The position numbers and the translations under genes are program-made. Shown here piece by piece: positions 1 through 11,921 of a stretch of 64,000 nucleotides of DNA; positions within the stretch are counted from its first letter, which is position 1; every line of letters begins with the position of its first letter. The notes beneath the pieces were generated by a model that searched no databases, was not told where the DNA came from, and saw only the letters and a list, made by a program, of their open reading frames with translations. Where the stretch lies: the NCBI GenBank assembly GCA_030737835.1, contig CM060849.1:18146579-18210578 (forward strand), written 5' to 3'. Source of the DNA: Acorus gramineus (taxonomy: Eukaryota; Streptophyta; Magnoliopsida; Acorales; Acoraceae).

Positions 1-82
1 TCTAAAAGTTCTTCAAAATCATTGCGCAATGCTACCTGAATAGAACAACAAATGGGATTCATGGACCATAACTCTATTGTAC

Positions 83-2474
83 CTTGTTGATGGCTTCAAC
101 ATAACTAGCACACAGTGAATTCTGAGGTCTCGCGTAGTTTCCATTGCAGCTCTTCTTGGCTGACTAAAGAATAAACAGACAAGTGATTTTTTTTTTTTGC
201 TGCTCATAACATTTTTTGTTTACTTCCTCACAAAACGAAAAATCACCTCATATAGTTCTTCAGATATAAAACCCATCCCATAGGAGTAAGGCACAAATGA
301 ATTATCATCGAACGCAACATCTGCACTAGGATTTCCGGTCACATAACCCTGAGACATTCATTGTATTAAGTGTCAGCACTCAGCAGCACTGAAGACTGAT
401 TTTCTTTTTTCATTCATTCATACCTAGATTCTGTAAATGTAATTGTTATACTATGCAAATTTGGTAATACACGGGATAATTAATAACAGTGGATCAAAAG
501 TGGTATGCAATGGGATATCAGAGAAAAAAAAAATCCAGAAGTGTATACCTTAAGATTGATGAGTGGTTGTTTCCCAGCTTCAACATCTGGCATAACGCAT
601 AAAGTTCAAATGAATTTGTTATAACATCTAAAAAGGCTTCCCATACATCTAAAACATGCATCTCTAAATTAACAGTATTTTATCTTTTTTTTTTCGTAAA
701 ATAATGTTTACCTTCTGCTATTACATGAGTAATGATGGGAACAACCTTTCCAGAGTATGAATCCCCACCAATGTAGAGAGGATTTGATGAGAATTGTGGG
801 TGGTCATGAAGCCACTTAAGAACAAATCAAGGATGGAACAGTTAACATTAGAACTGCACATGAAAAATTAATATAACTCAATGTTATATGTAAGGATTTT
901 CTACCTTTCTAATGAACTTGTGAACTTGCTTGGATGATTTAACATCCCCACCTATGTATACATCAGAGCCTCTTGCGAATGAGAATCCAGTTCCAATCGG
1001 GGAATCAATGAAAAGAATGTTTGATACCTAAAAAAAATAATGAAGTTTCATTTACAAGGTTATGATAATTAAGGCCTGAGCAAATGTAAGGCAAACCTTT
1101 GTCCATGAATGTGGATGCAAGATCAGAGTTGGTAGTTCTCCTTTGTATTCTTTGATTTCAAAATGAAGAGGACCTAGGAAATATAGTAAAATCAATTAAA
1201 TCAATCATCCCATATAATGATATAAGTATCTCATCATTTCAAGAACTACCACCAATCCATCATTGGTCAAACAAGTGGAACCAGATCTTAAGGCTAGTTT
1301 AGCATTCATTCATTCTCATTTAGCTGGAACACCCATGACAATTGTGTGGAATCCTCCATTTCTTTGTTCATTCATGTACACCACAATCAAAATTTCTTCT
1401 TCCATGGAATCTAACGAACTGGGTTCCTGAGAAGGAGGAATTCTCCTTTTGGATCAATGTTACCAAATTAGCCCTAAATATTATCTTATTCCTAAAATTT
1501 TGGACTAAAAGACAACTTGCCACATTGAAACATAACATAAATGTCAAACCTATTAATAAAAAATAATTGAAGATCTCGAACAAACAAAATGTTGTAAATA
1601 TTTCTTAAATAAATATTTTTAAATAAAATCTTGGTAAACTTAATAGGGGTAGTTTCCTGAGATATTTAAGTCCTGTTTGGTTGCGCGTTTGGACGCGTTT
1701 TTGTTTTTTAAAAAGCTGAAAAGCTAAAATCGTGCAGCCAAACGAGACAGCTTTTTGCAGAATCGGAAGCTGGATTCCTTTTAATTTTTCCCTCGAAATC
1801 TGTGTTTTAAAAAGCTCAAAAACAACGTTTTTTTGATAGGAATCGATTTTTTGAATTGAAAAGCAACTTTCTCTGTCAAACATTAAACTCCTTTCAAATA
1901 TTGATTCATGATTTAAAAAAAAACATCTTAAAAAAGTCTAAGGTCTAAAATCATCTTAAAAAACAGCTTTATTCCAAAAGCTACTTTTCAATCTGTGTTT
2001 CCAAACGGACCCTTAGTGTTTTGGAAGTGCATTCATATCAAAATTTCAATTTTTTTATTTTTATTTTTTTCCATTACAAACTGAGAAAGAAAAACAGAAT
2101 ACATACCAATCTCAAAAGCCAAGCTGGTGAGGGCAGAGCAACCAGGACCACCAGCAATCCACACCATGAGGGGGTCCTCATAGGGGCTCCTCTCAGACTT
2201 TATGAAGTAGTAGAAAATCTGCGCATCCCTTTCTTCATCCACTCTTGTGTACCTGAAACAGACATGAATGAAAACACACCTTCAACAACACTAACCAAAA
2301 CAAACAACCCACTTGAGAGAGGGAAAGATAGAGAGGGGACCCAGTCTCCAAATCGAAGGGGAGAGGACCATCAAAGCCAGGGAGGGTCTTCACAGTCCAT
2401 GAAGAGGAGGTAGAAATAGCAGTACTTGTGATGAAGATGAGTACTGTAATTAGGAGACGTCGCTCCCCAACCAT
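83..2474 (-). CDS. Serine carboxypeptidase-like protein (SCPL, acyltransferase-type clade), 5' part, 8 exons; 3' end outside window
   Basis: Hand-built exons, high to low: 2341-2474, 2107-2252, 1097-1173, 905-1027, 712-814, 549-586, 247-348, 83-163. They sum to 804 nt (268 codons) with every GT-AG junction in frame. The product starts with a secretory signal peptide ([14 protein letters not shown]), then the SCPL landmarks [21 protein letters not shown], the oxyanion-hole motif GGPGCSA (about residues 79-85), the [21 protein letters not shown] block and the nucleophile motif GDSYSG (Ser about 179). FYYFIKSER and [10 protein letters not shown] are typical of plant SCPLs that act as sinapoyl- or galloyl-glucose acyltransferases or vacuolar carboxypeptidases. 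Substrate cannot be told here. The catalytic Asp and His lie beyond position 1. The ATG at 2474 was chosen because an upstream in-frame GTG is not a plant start. Intron 2 (1174-2106) carries a MITE. An extra exon may start near 35 but could not be confirmed. Confidence 0.93.
1666..2015. mobile_element. hAT-like MITE, GGGTCCGTTTGG family, copy 1 (inside SCPL intron 2)
   Basis: About 350 bp bounded by TAAGTCCTGTTTGG and CCAAACGGACCCTTA, which are inverted ends. The body is built of AAAGCTGAAAAGCTAAA-like and AAACAGCTTT/AAAAGCTACTTTTC segments. The same body is found in reverse orientation at 28244-28600, which shows a mobile family. I see no clear target-site duplication. It sits wholly inside an SCPL intron, so it does not break the coding sequence. 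Confidence 0.75.
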
Positions 2475-2727
2475 TGTTTCATCACACACTCTCTCTCGGT
2501 GAACTATTAAAACTAAAAGGAAAATGTTCCCAAATTTTATTATTCAAGGAAATCAAAAGGTGATTCATATACGAAACAGCTGCCTCCTACTCTGTGCCTA
2601 TAGATGTCTAACGTGTAAAAAATGTTAAAATAGTGACATTCATTTTGGGTCAGCAAGACGTGCAACATTATCTATAACCTTACCATGGTTGTTTTTTTTT
2701 TGTTTTTTTTATGGTTGTTGATTGATT

Positions 2728-3450
2728 TGGACCTGACCCGGCGGACCCAAACAAACAAACGGGTCGGGTTCGAGTTCACCCCGCCTCGATTCGTTGGACT
2801 CGAAACCTGATTGTTTTATTAAAATATGCTCATATATTATAAGATCATTAGTATTAGTTGATACGTAATTTTATTTCTTACTTAATTTATTTTTTATATA
2901 TAAGTTCATAAATCATAATCATAACAAGCCTATAAATCAGTTTGTTTTGGACAATTAACTTATTAGCTTTTGAATTTGTATGATTAATTAGTTTGTTGCA
3001 TGATTTATGTTTATTATTTAGGTTAATATGTTAGTGTTTATTGTTTTGAATGTTGTTTAGGTTAATATTGTTTTGAATGTTGTTTAGGATAGTTATGTTT
3101 ATTATTTAAGTTAATATGTTTTTTATATTAGTGATTATTGTTTTGGATGTTGTTTAATAATTCATTTACTTCTTTTGAATTGTATAAAATTATATTCAAA
3201 CATAGTCTCATTAACAATAATGTTTTATTACAAAAAATTTCAAATAGAATGATAAGGCAAACAAATACATGAGCTCTTCTTTTTTTTTTTTTTTTACCCA
3301 ATCACCGGGTTGGGTCGGACCCGGACCCGACCCGGGTCCGGCGGGTCCGGGTCCGGGTCCACATTTCTCCGGACCCGTCCGGTACTGTCACGGGTCGCGT
3401 TCGGGTCCACCCCAACCCGACCTAGACCCGACCCGTTGACAGGTCTAGAC
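2728..3450. repeat. GGGTC/GACCC-rich repeat element with AT-rich core
   Basis: A CG-rich array of ACCCG/CGGGT words near 2733-2810 is followed by about 450 bp of AT-rich DNA. A denser array at 3298-3445 ends in GACCCGTTGACAGGTCTAG. Within the core, the words GTTAATAT and GTTTTGAATGTTGTTTAG recur at about 3020-3150. Comparable arrays in plants often form the subterminal parts of non-autonomous hAT elements ending in TAGGGGTGTCAA-like sequence. No target duplication is visible here, so the limits are approximate. Nothing coding is seen between 2475 and 4500. Confidence 0.5.
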
Positions 3451-4509
3451 TGAACCAGTGGTTTTAAAATTGGAATTACAGTGTTAATAATTCAAGCATG
3501 ATCTGTAATGACAATGACAGCAGACAACGAAGGAAAATTTGAACACATGTAAGGAAGAGGGTCTGCAGCATTCAGTTTTGATACATGCAGTCCTAATAAT
3601 CACCTTTAAATCATATATACTCATTTGAAAGTCATGTTTTTATGTAAATATATATTATCTCAAACAAAAATTATATGACAGTTTTTAGGGTGATTTTTAA
3701 AATTATATGTTATCATTTTTCTATAATTTTAAAGATAAAATTTCATTTGAATCCGTGTCAGGGTGGATTCTGTAGTGAAAAAATCAAATGTGAATACAAA
3801 TGGAACATTGACAAACAAAGTGTTTACAGAGTTCATACCAAAAAAAAAAAAAAAAAGTGTTTACAGCGTTGTTCGCGTTACTCATAAACAATACTTTTTA
3901 AACGCGAGGTTACCTTTTAAACAATGAACGTTTGGAACTCACTTCCAAACAGCCCAATCCAAGACTTGCATTGTCCCCCACTCCGGGGTCTCTTTTATAG
4001 TGTTGTGCTTCATTGATACATTTTTATCTAGGTTGGCTCCTACTGCAAGTTGTAATTCAATTATGCACATTACCCATGAATTTGGTATGTTGTACTTCTC
4101 AATGGCCCCGCATGTCTGTCATACAAGGCCTTTTATGGGTCTGAAAGATTGCAACTCCAAAGCAAATCTTATAAGGAGTGGCATATATTGATTGAGAGTA
4201 TCTCTAACCATACTCTCTAAATATATACTACATTTATGGGGCAATAAAAATAAGAGACTATTTAAGGATTATATTCTCCAATATTGTTCCCTCAATGACT
4301 TCTTGTATAATTTTTAATTAATAAAATGTGATGTAAGGACCATTGAGAGTATTTATTTAATATTAATAAAAAAAATTCACTATATGTTCCCAACAAAATT
4401 GCTGAGAGCATTTAATTCATAAAATATGATATGGGGCTATGCATTTAGAGTCCAATTTCACTCATAAAATGCGGAGAAACTTTTTCACCAAAAAATAGCT
4501 AAATGTTAA

Positions 4510-4726
4510 GAGACTGGATTCGGTCTCAGTTCGGTCAGTATCGAACTGGACAACGTGCAAATCGAACTGCACCACCTATAAATCGAAGCTGATTGAATTC
4601 AATAAGAGAGTGAAATATATATCCAACAATTGATTGAGCAATTCAATTTATAGGTGGTGCAGTTCGATTTGCACGTTGTTCAGTTCGGTGTACTGATCAG
4701 ATCCAATTCTGACTTGATCCGGTCCC
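4510..4726. mobile_element. Foldback MITE, CAGTTCGGTCAGTATCGAACTG family, copy 1, with 9-bp target duplication
   Basis: A 217-bp near-palindrome. The left arm (CGGTCAGTATCGAACTG, GTGCAAATCGAACTGCACC, ACCTATAAATCGA) is repeated inverted in the right arm (TTTATAGGTGGTGCAGTTC, ATTTGCACGTTGTTCAGTTC, TTGATCCGGTCCC). It is flanked by the perfect direct repeat AAATGTTAA at 4501-4509 and 4727-4735, a clean 9-bp target-site duplication as made by Mutator-type transposases. Related copies lie at 9818-10010 and 50061-50260. Confidence 0.9.
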
Positions 4727-5079
4727 AAATGTTAAATATAAGAAGTCCATTAAAACTCCTTTTTTTATGTTCTCCCCAGATATAACTCCGATAGTATTGG
4801 AGATGCTTTGACAAACAAAAACCAAAAGAAACAGTTTAAAGAAATTTTATGACTTAACCAATCCGTCAAAAAAAAACCCCCAAAAATCGTTGCGCGAACA
4901 AAGATTCAATTAGAACAGATTTCTCAAATGCTTCAAAACGATAAACCCGCTTCACTAATTCACAATCACCTAAAAAAAAGTCCCAAACTTTCAATCACAA
5001 AAATCGACCCGATGACCTAATCACAAAAAACGGTATTACAAAAAAAAAAAAACCCAATTGAGCAAAATCGAAATCCTAC

Positions 5080-5202
5080 TCACCCATCATTTCTTCCCCC
5101 GATTCGGGAGTCCCTCGGCCTCTCCTCGTCCACCGTGAGAGGCGGATCCGACCCGATGACCTCATCTTCTTCGTCGACGTCTTCCACTTTGAAGTGCTTC
5201 AT
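5080..5202 (-). CDS. Orphan first-exon candidate, unrecognised acidic peptide
   Basis: On the minus strand an ATG at 5202 opens 40 codons (MKHFKVEDVDEEDEVIGSD..., then TVDEERPRDSRIGGRND) ending in TGA at 5080. The reading passes through a strong donor, G|GTGAGTA, at 5083-5082, so it may be exon 1 of a longer gene rather than a whole ORF. The stretch is GC-rich (5100-5290) in AT-rich surroundings, and the charged composition looks coding. I recognise no family and found no convincing second exon between here and the SCPL start at 2474. It could be a captured or decayed gene fragment. Confidence 0.3.
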   Translation of the reverse strand: MKHFKVEDVDEEDEVIGSDPPLTVDEERPRDSRIGGRNDG

Positions 5203-5289
5203 CGCTTCCCGCCATAACCGAGATCGTCGCCATCGTTAGTTGCTTCTCGAGCTTCTGGAGCGAATCGGTAGTGGACTCGGTGGGGGAGG

Positions 5290-8200
5290 CACGTACAATA
5301 AATGGACGGATAGATTTTGTTGTATCGATTTGGATGATTGAGATGTGATTCTGATTTGTAAACAGGCTGGCCCGGGTTGTAGTGCGGGCCGGGCTGCATG
5401 GCCCATGTGGTTTGGGTTGGAAAGGCTTGGTGAGTTGGACTCTTTTTTGACGTGTACGTCTTCAATCACTTTGAAGACTGTATAATTATTATTATTTTTA
5501 TTATTATTATTTTAATGAAGGTGTGTTTTTAATTAATTTTAATAAAATTTACTTTGGAAAAATTCCATCATTAATAGAGTGGAACTAGTTAACCAGAGTT
5601 CAATCAATTTTAAATAAAATTTCAAAAGGGCGTTGTATAAGATTCAGGTTGATAGACATATGTCAGTATGTCACGAATTTAGCATCTTTGTTACATTGTT
5701 GTTGTAATGGCTAGTTAGGCCGACCTATACAGGGGGGGTTTCGGATGTGATTTTTTCTGCATATACTGGTTGAAAAAGTACTTAAAAAGACAATTTATTT
5801 GCAAGAAATAGAAAATTATAGTTATATTATAATACATGAAATATAAATTTGTGTTGGTATTATAAGTCCTCGTATAATTGTGTTATTCTACTGGAGTAAA
5901 GAATGTGACATGTTAAATCATCTGTCCTAAACTCTTATAAATCAAGGGGATCTACGTATTAGATTATTTTTTACATTTTATTTTAAATTATTATAAAAAA
6001 TACTTATCAATGGTCATACAATCCTTTTACAGCCCTGATCAATCCCCACAATTCTTTTTACTCATATATTTTTATTTTTTAAAAATATTATACTTTATTT
6101 AGTGAAATATATGTTTTTATAATTAATTATATGAATTCACTTATAAAAATATAAAAAAATATTAATGATGTGATGCATATATCTTGTAAAAGTGAATGTA
6201 CGATGTTATAGGGATATATTGGACTGAAATTAATACTGAAAAAAATATATACGCAACAAAGCTCAAAACTTTATTATTATGTTTATGAATGTTAATAATT
6301 AAAAACATAATCCAATGATTATGTGATATTCAGTCTTATTCTTGTTCTATTAAAACATCTAAAAAAAATTGTATTTTAAACTTTTTATACGTGTTCATTC
6401 CTAGACATTGACCTAAAAAACGACACACAAGGATAAGAAGGCCACTTGGTTTTTGGTACTGTTTTCAGATTGATGATAATTATTGATATTATTATATGAT
6501 TTAATATTTGTCAATAGGGTTGAAAACTCAAAACCACGTGTAGAATCCACCAGCACACGCACAATGTATGTGACTTATTGTGAGTGGATTTATTAATCAA
6601 GCCCCCAAACACATAGGAACCCATAAACAATCACACGAGTTTGAAAAATCCAGCAACAAAGTTGGAAAAAAAATTATTGATAAGAGCGAACTGCTTCCCC
6701 ATCAGATTAATTAGACCTGCATTCATATAATTTGTGAAGATAAAGTCAATGAAAAAGATCGATCACAGGACAGAAGTCTCCCCACGGCATCGTTTTTTAT
6801 TGTAAAGTATAACTGTATATTTTTAAATAAATTTAGATCAATGGATGTATATATACTCCTAATCCAAAAAGAAAATATTTTATCATAATTATGTCTACAT
6901 AAGGTGACATATTATACTATAGTAATTTCATGAAAAAATAAAATTAGCCTACGTTAAAAGATAAATATACACTTCCATTTCATTTTATAAAAAAAAATTC
7001 TCACCATTTTCATACACATTTGAAGAAGCATGTATAATAATATGATTTATTCATTTTTATTTTCAATTTATTTTAAAAAAGACTAAATAACAAAAAATAC
7101 GATTAAACAGATAAACTTTGTTATCTGTCATAATATACTACAGCTATATCTATAGGTACTAATATAATACTATGACTGTTACCAAATGGGGGCGTGTGCG
7201 GTTTGCCATGACTGTATTGTGAAATTCTCTAGTTCTTTTGAATTCTTATATGGTACTCGCTTCCATATACAGTCCAGGTTGATTATAGGAATGCCTTGTC
7301 AGCTCTTTAAAGTGAATTGAACCAGGATTTATCAGAATACGAAACCCAACAAGGTATAGCTTATTCAAAACTCCCTCTTATACATTATGAAACGGAACCG
7401 TACACCTCGGGTAATGTTGGATAAGTCAAAATCCAATTCAAAGATCCAAGTTTCTTATCCATCAATTGAGATTGATAGTAAAAAGTAAAAAAAACCTCTT
7501 TATTCACAATAACAGTTAATTGTTAATTGGTAAATTCAAGAGTCCCAAAAGATTTATAGATGTATGAATGGAGTGAGGTTAGTACATCTATCTAGCATTA
7601 GAAACCGTTGATACTGAATCAAACCTTTCTGCAACATAAATATATATATATGAAATGTAAATTAAAAGTTACATATAAAAAGGTGCAACTATTTAGCAAA
7701 AAAAAAACACAAGATAACAGCAAAATTTATAATTATAATTATATTAAAAGACATATTTTACTAACTGTCATTCAGAGTTCAGAATCACTTTAGAAAATTC
7801 CAAGATATTTACATTTCGTCTACCACATTCATGTATAATACAATATTATTTTATTTCTCTTTTGTCACAATGAGTGTGATTGTTACTCTTTTTCCGTTTG
7901 AATTATTATCTTATTATAATAATTTTATAAATATATAAATGGAGATATAAAAATAAACACAAGGTTTATTCTAATATGTCAAAACATAAATATTATAATT
8001 TTGTTAGTTTAAATTGCCTCGTTAGTATTTTTAATTAAAAAGACTCGTGATTAGAGTAATAAAAATTTAAATAGACTAGTACCTTATCTCTGTAAAGAAT
8101 GTCAATAGATCAAATTCTGAAATTAAAAAAAAATTAAAAAATTGAGCAGCAAATGCATCACCTAATGCTTAATGAGTAATTTATTTAAAAGCTCAATTTC

Positions 8201-8500
8201 AATAGAAATAAATAAAAACAAATTTTAAGTAGAAAAACACATCCAATACTTTGTGTCCAATTCAAATTCAAACATATAAAAAAGAACAAAAACAAAAACA
8301 GTGGCAAATTAGGACCCAATAACAATGTAAACAAATTTTGTTTACCTTTTCGATCATTTCCTTTTAATCAAAAGGTAGATCCAAATCCCTCTCCATTCCT
8401 TCCATATCTACAAAAATCTAACCCAAACCAAATCAAATAAAAGAAAAAACACCAAAAACAAGAAATTTAACAAATTAACAAAAAAACCCCTGAAATCCAA
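5290..8500. other. AT-rich intergenic spacer, nothing recognised
   Basis: Mostly AT-rich, with poly(A/T) runs and short ORFs whose composition is not protein-like. No tRNA, repeat boundary or conserved domain was noticed. The last 130 bases (8370-8500) would be the 3' UTR of the minus-strand gene that ends at 8501. Confidence 0.6.
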
Positions 8501-8971
8501 CTAATTCATCATCCCGGTCCTCCTCCACACGGCCTGGCTCCGGCTCCTCGGGTACATCCTCGCCGCCGCCACCGCCGCCCCGACATCCTCCTCGCCGTCG
8601 TACGTCTTATCCTCGTCGATCCTCCCAATCGCCACGCTCCGGCTCCTCGGAACCACGCTGACGCCGCCGGCGGCGCCGCCGCCGCCGGATCTGACCCTGA
8701 GGGAGTCGGCGACCTTCTTAATGGAGGCGACCCTCATGAGCTCTCTGTAGTCTTCGTCGTCGTTGCTCCTCCCTCCCCATGAATTGGTGCTGAAGCTCCT
8801 CGGGAGGGTCGACATGGTCATGCCGGGGCAGCCGACGACGGCCCCGTATTGGGCTCGGCCCGCGCAGCCCGTTATGGATTTCACGTAGAAGTCCCTGGCC
8901 CGAACCAGGGCCCGGAGAGGGGCCTTCATGTATCGGACGAATCTGTTTTGGGAGGAGGTCGACTTGCTCAT
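8501..8971 (-). CDS. Uncharacterised plant-specific protein, 156 aa, basic N-terminal helix motif
   Basis: Intronless ORF with the start taken at the internal ATG giving MSKSTSSQNRFVRYMK. The ORF could extend 20 codons upstream only through a non-ATG codon. A TATAAAT box at 9067-9061 places transcription start near 9030, which fits this ATG. The N-terminal third (RFVRYMKAPLRALVRAR, DFYVKSITGCAG) is amphipathic and basic and resembles a small plant family I know only as uncharacterised proteins. The middle carries WGGRSNDDEDYRELMRVAS and the C terminus is Arg/Ser/Gly-rich with PRSRS repeats. The gene is much more GC-rich than its flanks. No enzymatic motif, signal peptide or membrane segment is visible. 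Function is not assigned. Confidence 0.8.
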   Translation of the reverse strand: MSKSTSSQNRFVRYMKAPLRALVRARDFYVKSITGCAGRAQYGAVVGCPGMTMSTLPRSFSTNSWGGRSNDDEDYRELMRVASIKKVADSLRVRSGGGGAAGGVSVVPRSRSVAIGRIDEDKTYDGEEDVGAAVAAARMYPRSRSQAVWRRTGMMN

Positions 8972-9060
8972 GTTGTAGAGAGAGACAGAGACGATGAAAC
9001 TGTGAAAGGAAGTGTTTTTTTGGGTACCCAATGAAGAGAGACGATGTGAGTTTTGATTGG

Positions 9061-9067
9061 ATTTATA
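9061..9067 (-). promoter_or_regulatory. TATA box of the 8501-8971 gene
   Basis: TATAAAT on the minus strand, about 90 bases upstream of the chosen ATG at 8971. The spacing predicts a leader of about 60 bases. Confidence 0.55.
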
Positions 9068-9817
9068 GAAGCAAAGATTTTTTGATGGATTGTTTGATGG
9101 GGGAAGGTTTTTGTTATGATAATTGAAGTGTTTTATAGAGGGGTTAAGATTTGGACCAGTTTAAGGGCCGGATTTGGAGGGGGCATTTTGGATAAGTATA
9201 GAAGGAGAGGGGGTTGGTGGATATATTGGAAAAAAATAAGTATTGGGTTTCGGTCTCGGCCGTCTTTGTTTTTGTGTCTCCTCGGCAATTACTCGGCATG
9301 CTAGGAACGAGTGATATTTGGCCCGTGACACGTTATTGTGAAATTGAACTCGCATTTATCAATGTTTACTAAACTATATCATGCATGTATATTTTTATTT
9401 GTTTATTAATCACCTACGCGGTATGTTATAATTTAATAACACACAGGATCCAAACACTTTTTTTAATTATTTTTTACATATATGTAGATGGATAGGGATG
9501 TTTGGGAATAAATGACATGGAGAAGTGATTTGATTTGGTTTGATTTCAATGAATTGTTTTCGTAGGTGTCTTATTAGCATGTTATTTTTAATTTACATGT
9601 TAGGATAACGTGTAAAATCGGAAGCTAGTTTGGTCCGGCTGATTGTTTTTGACTTGGGCTGAAGAGGAATGGAGGTCTGGACCCCGACGGCTTGATAACT
9701 TCTTTTTGTAATGGGGACTGGGTTGGTGAGGTTTCACACCTTGTGTGCCTCCCACCCCTTGGATATGGATTCTCCTCTTCTTCCCCTCTTCTTGCTATAT
9801 TTTTGAGAAAAGAATTT

Positions 9818-10010
9818 GGGAGACCGGATCTAGTCAAGATTGGATCCGATCAGTTCGATCAGTATCGAATTGAACGATGTGAAAATTGAACTGCACCACT
9901 TATAAATCAATTTACATGTTCGATTTATAAGTAGTACAGTTTGATTTTTACGTCATTCAGTTCGATACTGACCGAACTGACCGGATCCAATTCTGATTGG
10001 ATCTGATCCC
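9818..10010. mobile_element. Foldback MITE, CAGTTCGGTCAGTATCGAACTG family, copy 2
   Basis: 193 bp. The left arm GGGAGACCGGATC...TTCGATCAGTATCGAATTGAAC pairs with the right arm GTTCGATACTGACCGAACTG...TTGGATCTGATCCC. Both arms match the 4510-4726 copy word for word over long stretches. The flanks AGAATTT (9811-9817) and AGAATTC (10011-10017) agree at 6 of 7 positions, a probable eroded target duplication. Confidence 0.85.
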
Positions 10011-10469
10011 AGAATTCGGACCATGTAACTATTTATAAAGATTATATAGATTAAATTTCCCTATAAGAAAAAAGGATATATATGTAAAATCTGACTAGGC
10101 TGTGTACATGTGGGCCTTTTATTCTCACTGTATGATCTAGTGATGACACTAGTCCACGTAATAATATTTGTGATATGATTTAAAATACTATTTGCAAAGA
10201 CTATCAAAGAATTTTTACCAAAAAAATAAAATAAAATTGTAAACGTCACAATTAAGTGTTTTACACTCACCTTTTATGTGCTAGTTCACGTAGCACACTG
10301 CTAGACAAAAACCTCACTTACAGTGATATACATGCAGAGTATCATAAAATTCCTAAAATACAAAAATCACGCACTTCAAGATTAATCATCACAATAAATA
10401 AAATTAAGCTTGTGATAGTAGAAGAATATAATCAGTCAAACCAGCTAGAAGAGAGAGCCAAATTAAATA

Positions 10470-10564
10470 AAAGAACAGTTCAAGGCTTATCCCTAGCTAG
10501 TCAGGGTAAAATAAAATCAGAAGGTCGCGTGTTCGCTCACCGCACTCTCTTTTCTCAAAAATGA

Positions 10565-10566
<2 letters not shown>
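10470..10566 (+). repeat. SINE-like tRNA-derived fragment followed by (AT)n
   Basis: TAGCTAGTCAGGGTAAA resembles a pol III box A and GAAGGTCGCGTGTTCGCTCAC resembles a box B with an altered last part, in the order and at about the spacing of plant Au-type SINEs. The tail TCTTTTCTCAAAAATGAAATAA runs into an (AT)n microsatellite at 10569-10599. Flanking duplications are not evident. Confidence 0.4.

Positions 10567-10568
<2 letters not shown>

Positions 10569-10599
<31 letters not shown>
10569..10599. repeat. (AT)n microsatellite
   Basis: About 15 uninterrupted AT units directly after the SINE-like tail. Confidence 0.95.
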
Positions 10600-10600
<1 letters not shown>

Positions 10601-11363
10601 CAATGAAGACAATCAGATCCACTACTCTGAATTATGACAATCAAGTGGTTTTATATTTGAGTTAGTATATCTCTCTCATGCATTATGATAACCAACTTGC
10701 ATTAGGGTTCATCAGATTATGTGAACTTCAATCTATTTTGGAGGTCTTTACCCAATTAACCGACTCCTACTTTATAGTCCAAGATAAGAAATTGTTTAAT
10801 CTACCCACTTGGATTATGTTTATGAACAATGTTATTTCACATTTGAAGATTATGCATGTCCTTCATTATTCTCGTGCCACACAAGATTAATGGTGATTTG
10901 TGTGTCTGATGCACCAATCACGCATAAGTCAAGCAATCATTATCATTATATAATATATAAGTTGTCCATTTGTTTGAACAATTTTGTTGGGGCTGGGTCT
11001 TTCAATGCTCATTTTGGACTACCTTTTTTTTTTTTTTTGGTTAAATAAAGGGTGTTACTTTTTTAGTTGATGCTAGTGTTGTGTAATCATAATCTAGCTC
11101 ATGTAGTTCACACCTATCTAGTTCTATTATTAAATATGATGATTTATTATAAAAAAATTGGTGTAGACGATTTATTATAATTTAGTTGCTGAGAGTAGGA
11201 GTTCTGTTTATGATGCACACATCATAACAAATTCTCTTTTTTTTTTTCTTTCGCTTTTCTTGCTTTGCGCATTTGTTCATCATTTGCATAAGGAAGAAAA
11301 ATTAATTAAAATTTTGGCTGAAAGATGCTTTTATATGTAAATATATTGGTATAGCTAGTATAC

Positions 11364-11790
11364 AAGTAAATTCGTTTGGACCCTTGAAGTTATCTAAACC
11401 TACAGAAACACCCTTTATAATTCAAAAATATGCATTTACACCCTGCAACTTACTATTTTACCCTTTTAATTAAATCTTTATCATGTTTTCACTTTTTTTT
11501 TATGGGTTGTTTTCATCTTTTAATTAATTATTATATAACTTAATTCTTACAAAAATGCACCAACATGTATTTGAAGAATTAATTATTGTATAAGTTAATT
11601 TTCATAAAGCATATCTAGAATTAATTAATTGATTTGTAGATAGTTAAGGATAAAACAGTAATTTTAAATTACTTTTATCATATCTTAATGGAAAAAATAT
11701 AATGACAAGGGGTGTAAGTGCATGTTTTTAAACTTTAGGGGGTGTTTCTGTAGGTTTGAAAACTTCAGGGGACCCAAATGCATTTTACCC
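11364..11790. mobile_element. Foldback MITE with about 100-bp terminal inverted repeats
   Basis: The left arm (CGTTTGGACCCTTGAAG, AAACCTACAGAAACACCC, ATGCATTTACACCCTGC) returns inverted in the right arm (GGTGTAAGTGCATG, GGGGGTGTTTCTGTAGG, ACTTCAGGGGACCCAAATG). The centre is AT-rich. No clear target duplication is seen: flanks TAGTATACA and TTTTATAAA agree at 6 of 9 positions. Confidence 0.8.
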
Positions 11791-11921
11791 TTTTATAAAT
11801 TCTCATGAGATCATCATGTAATGGGTGTTGTTATGCACAATCTTTGTATATACGTTCATTAGATGATGCATGTGGTTTTTTATATTAACAAGTGTACAAT
11901 ATATACATTGAAGCATATATT

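Noticed and set aside
3298-3445. Possible CRISPR-like or satellite array of GGGTC words
   Set aside because: No regular unit or spacers; matches subterminal low complexity of plant hAT elements.
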